Source: Peptococcaceae bacterium | Lineage (GTDB): Bacteria > Bacillota > Desulfitobacteriia > Desulfitobacteriales > Syntrophobotulaceae | Reading direction: 5' to 3' | DNA: 64,000 bases | Assembly (NCBI GenBank): GCA_012517475.1 | Contig: JAAYUV010000034.1 | Location: 1 to 64,000 of the forward strand | Shown: positions 61,246 through 64,000 of the stretch, piece after piece | Position numbering within the stretch: the stretch's first letter is position 1 | How the letters are laid out: every line of letters starts with the position of its first letter | Made by a program: the position numbers and the translations under genes | The notes under the pieces: model-generated | Database searches by the model: none | What the model saw: only the letters and a program-made list of their open reading frames with translations | Told to the model about the DNA's origin: nothing

Positions 61246-64000
61246 AATGAACTTGGAAGGTTGGACGGCGAAGGTACTCTGGGCAAAAAAAGCTAAAGGC
61301 AACCAAGAAAAGCAATGGCTTCCGCTTGTGATACATATGTCAGATGCCGCAGAAATCGCAAAATTGGTTTGGCATCATTGGCTTTCTTCTTGTACTAAGC
61401 GAAAGATTACCCGCAGTATTTTCGTGACCCAAGAAGGTGCTGCCGATTTTGAGGATGCGGCGCTGCCATGTTTTGTTTTCCTTGCAGCAGGACATGATTT
61501 GGGCAAGGCAATACCTGCTTTTCAGGGGAAGCTTAGTAATTCAGAATTTGACGAGCAGCTGCGCAAGCAACTAATTGACGCAGGCCTGTCGATTCCAAAT
61601 AACATTCATTTCCGTCAAGTGCGGCATTTTTGGGCATCCCAGCTTATTTTGAGACGGTTTGGATTCTCTCGGAAGCTGGCGGTGATTCCCGGCGGACATC
61701 ATGGACAACCTCCAAGTTATAAACAGTTGGATGAGCTTGGAACGGCTTATCAGACGGACTTGGGATGGGAGCAAGGGCAAGAAGCCTGGAGTAAGCTGCA
61801 GCAGGAATTATTGGCATATGCGCTCATGCTTGCCGGTGTTTCGGAGCAGGAAGCGCAGTCCTGGCAGCCGGACATTACAGCTCAGGTACTGCTCAGTGGG
61901 CTGGTTATTATGGTGGACTGGATTGTCAGCAATGAAATATATTTCCCGTATATAGATTTATCCGGTAGTGCAAGCTTGTCAAATAAGCGAGCTATGGCCG
62001 CATGGAAGGAAATCGATCTGCCTGAGTGCTGGAGCCCGGATAATGCCTGGGACTGGATGGGTGAAAAGTTTTACGAAAAACGTTTTGAGCTTAAAAAGCC
62101 GCGCCCGGTGCAAACCGCCATCCTGAACTTGCTTGGGAATGTGTCACGCCCGGGAATAGTGATACTCGAAGCGCCAATGGGCGAAGGAAAAACCGAAGCT
62201 TCTCTGGCGGCGGCAGAGCTTTTGGCAAATATGACGAAACGGAGCGGTGTATTTTTCGCTTTGCCGACACAAGCAACTGCCAACGGTTTGTTTTTGCGGA
62301 TCTGCAGTTGGATTGAACGGCTGGAGGATGGAGTTGACCACGCCGTACAACTTGCCCATGGCAAGGCCGATCTTAACGAGCTGTATAACAAAATCCAAAC
62401 GTCTACAAAGGAAATGGGCGGTTTTTGGGTGGGCGGAGAAGAAAGCGAGGAAACCGGTGATGATGCCATCATCGTCCATGAATGGTTTTCCGGACGTAAA
62501 AAAGGCATTCTTGCAGACTTTGTCATCGGTACCATTGACCAGGTACTTATGGCTGGATTGAAGCAAAAACATCTGGCTTTGCGGCACCTGGGACTTGCCA
62601 ATAAGGTTGTAATTCTGGATGAATGCCACGCTTATGACGCTTATATGAGCCAATATCTCTATAAAGTTCTAAACTGGTTGGGCGCATACGGCGCACCGGT
62701 GGTTGTTCTTTCCGCAACGCTGCCGGGAGATAAACGCAAACAGCTGATTGACGCCTATTTGAACCGGGAAAGCGCGCCTGTAAGGGAATATGATCCGGTA
62801 TTTGATAAGGAAAAACCTGAAGCTCCGCCATTGCCTCCGTGGGCAACTACCTGTGATTATCCGATCATTACTTTCACCGATGACTGCGATATACATCAGG
62901 AAAAGATCAGCGGCGAACGGCGTCCGCTTGAAGTTGCGCTTAAAGTTTTGCCGGATGATGAACAAATCGCGTTGGTTCTGGCAGACTTGCTTTCCGAGGG
63001 CGGCTGTGCCGGAATTATTGTCAACACCGTAAAACGCGCTCAAAAGGTTGCTTGTAAACTTAACGAATTCTTTGACGAAGATTGCGTCCAGCTGTTGCAT
63101 TCCCGCTTTCTTGCCATGGACCGGGCGCAAAAGGAAAAGGACCTTTTCGAGAAATTGGGTGCTGACAGTGAAAGAGAAAACAGACGCCCGAAGCGCTGTA
63201 TTGTGGTTGGTACTCAGATCTTCGAGCAAAGCTGTGATCTTGATTTTGACGTTTTAATTTCGGATATCTGCCCCATGGATTTGCTTATTCAGCGCCTTGG
63301 CCGGCTGCACCGGCACCGGCGCAGCCGCCTGCCCAAGCTGCTTGAGGCCCGGTGCTTTATTACCGGTATGAATGATGCCGGTTTTGACCGCGGCGCCGAA
63401 CTTGTTTATGGTAAATATCTTTTAATGAACACACGGGCATTGCTTCCATCATCTATAAGATTGCCCGACGACATTCCCCAGCTGGTGCAGGAGACCTATC
63501 GGCCGGAGGGATTGCCGATGCCGCCGGAATTACAGCCGGAGTATGAGGCCGCAAAAGAGAAACAAGAACAGAAAATAGCAAAAAAAATAGCAAAAGCGCA
63601 TGATTTTCAAATATGTGATCCGTATAAGGGAATGGGTGATCTGGTCGGCTGGCTGGATACAAGTATTACAGAAGACCCATCCGGTAAACGTGGCGAGGCG
63701 GCAGTGCGCGATACGGAAGATTCACTTGAAGTTTTAGTTGTACAGCGGCGCGGCAAAGAGTACTATATGCTGCCTTGGCTTGCCAAATTCAAAGGTCGAA
63801 AAATCCCTTCGAATATGCCTCCGGAAACGGAACTTGCCCGGGCGATGGCAGAATGCAGCATACAGCTTCCCCGCGAGCTGTGTTGGAAATTGGACGACAC
63901 CATCAGGGAACTGGAGAAAATTTCTCTGCAGGCGTTATGGGCGTGGCAGCAATCACCCTGGCTCAAAGGAGAATTATTTTTGGTGCTCGATGAGAAGCTT
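61246..64000 (+). CDS. cas3: CRISPR-associated helicase/nuclease Cas3 (type I-E), 3' end cut by window
   Basis: 918 codons are visible and the frame is open at the window end. Domains in order: HD nuclease (about 1-260; H30 in PLVIHMSD, HD in AAGHDLGKA near 83-84, GGHHGQ near 150), then the SF2 helicase with Walker A EAPMGEGKTEA near 309, DECH box ILDECHAYD near 461, SATLPG near 490, and motif VI QRLGRLHRH near 684, then the C-terminal domain. Cas3 degrades DNA marked by Cascade. The HD-helicase fusion and size fit type I-E. ATG follows GGGGAGGAAGG. The effector genes (casA-E), cas1, cas2 and the array should lie downstream, outside the window. Confidence 0.95.

Overview
The window looks like a chromosome segment from an anaerobic, endospore-lineage Firmicute of the Peptococcaceae/Desulfitobacteriaceae type (Dehalobacter, Syntrophobotulus and Desulfitobacterium are the closest guesses). 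This is inferred from the gene families, an intact pro-sigma-K gene, the B. subtilis-like order rarA-iscR-iscS-(mnmA)-yrrD-yrrI-alaS-ireB-ruvX-yrzB-mltG-U32, and moderate GC. No species can be proven from the sequence alone.

Layout. 1-11.7 kb: housekeeping genes (PRC-barrel fragment, nth, mgsA, uridine-kinase-like gene, thrC, acs, CYTH phosphatase, pepF, Mrp ATPase, acuA), with several small palindromic or MITE-like repeats. 11.9-12.58 kb: a G-rich region without a plausible gene that folds into many stems and ends in a textbook terminator; it is probably a large structured RNA, and OLE-class RNA is the best candidate. 12.6-22.6 kb: a minus-strand carboxylate-use cluster with a PrpR-type sigma-54 activator, a TctABC tripartite transporter, an unknown Cys-rich protein, a ferredoxin-domain protein, aconitase-like LeuC/LeuD homologues and a beta-decarboxylating dehydrogenase. 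A -24/-12 promoter and an inverted-repeat activator site lie upstream of it.

22.7-31 kb: bactofilin and M23 peptidase, uvrC, small membrane and hypothetical genes, a YfcE-like phosphodiesterase, DUF2103, azoreductase and rarA. 31-46 kb: iscR-iscS-iscU followed by a remnant of mnmA, yrrD-like PRC protein, AI-2E family permease, alaS, ireB, an inserted aldo/keto reductase-ferredoxin gene, ruvX, DUF1292, mltG, a MNT/HEPN toxin-antitoxin pair, solo trpB, a U32 peptidase and DUF4911.

46-56.5 kb: a type IV pilus operon (pilin, pilB, pilC, pseudopilins, lipoprotein, pilM, pilN, pilO). One pseudopilin carries about five tandem CBM5/12-like repeats, and PilM has an acidic insertion of roughly 500 residues. 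56.6-60.9 kb: sigK, yqeG, aroE, an embedded pseudopilin, aroK, aroB. 61.2 kb to the end: the start of a type I-E CRISPR-Cas locus, with cas3 cut by the window edge.

The most unusual items are the sigma-54-controlled carboxylate cluster with two unrecognised proteins, the large RNA candidate, and the carbohydrate-binding pseudopilin. No tRNA, rRNA, CRISPR array or complete insertion sequence was seen.
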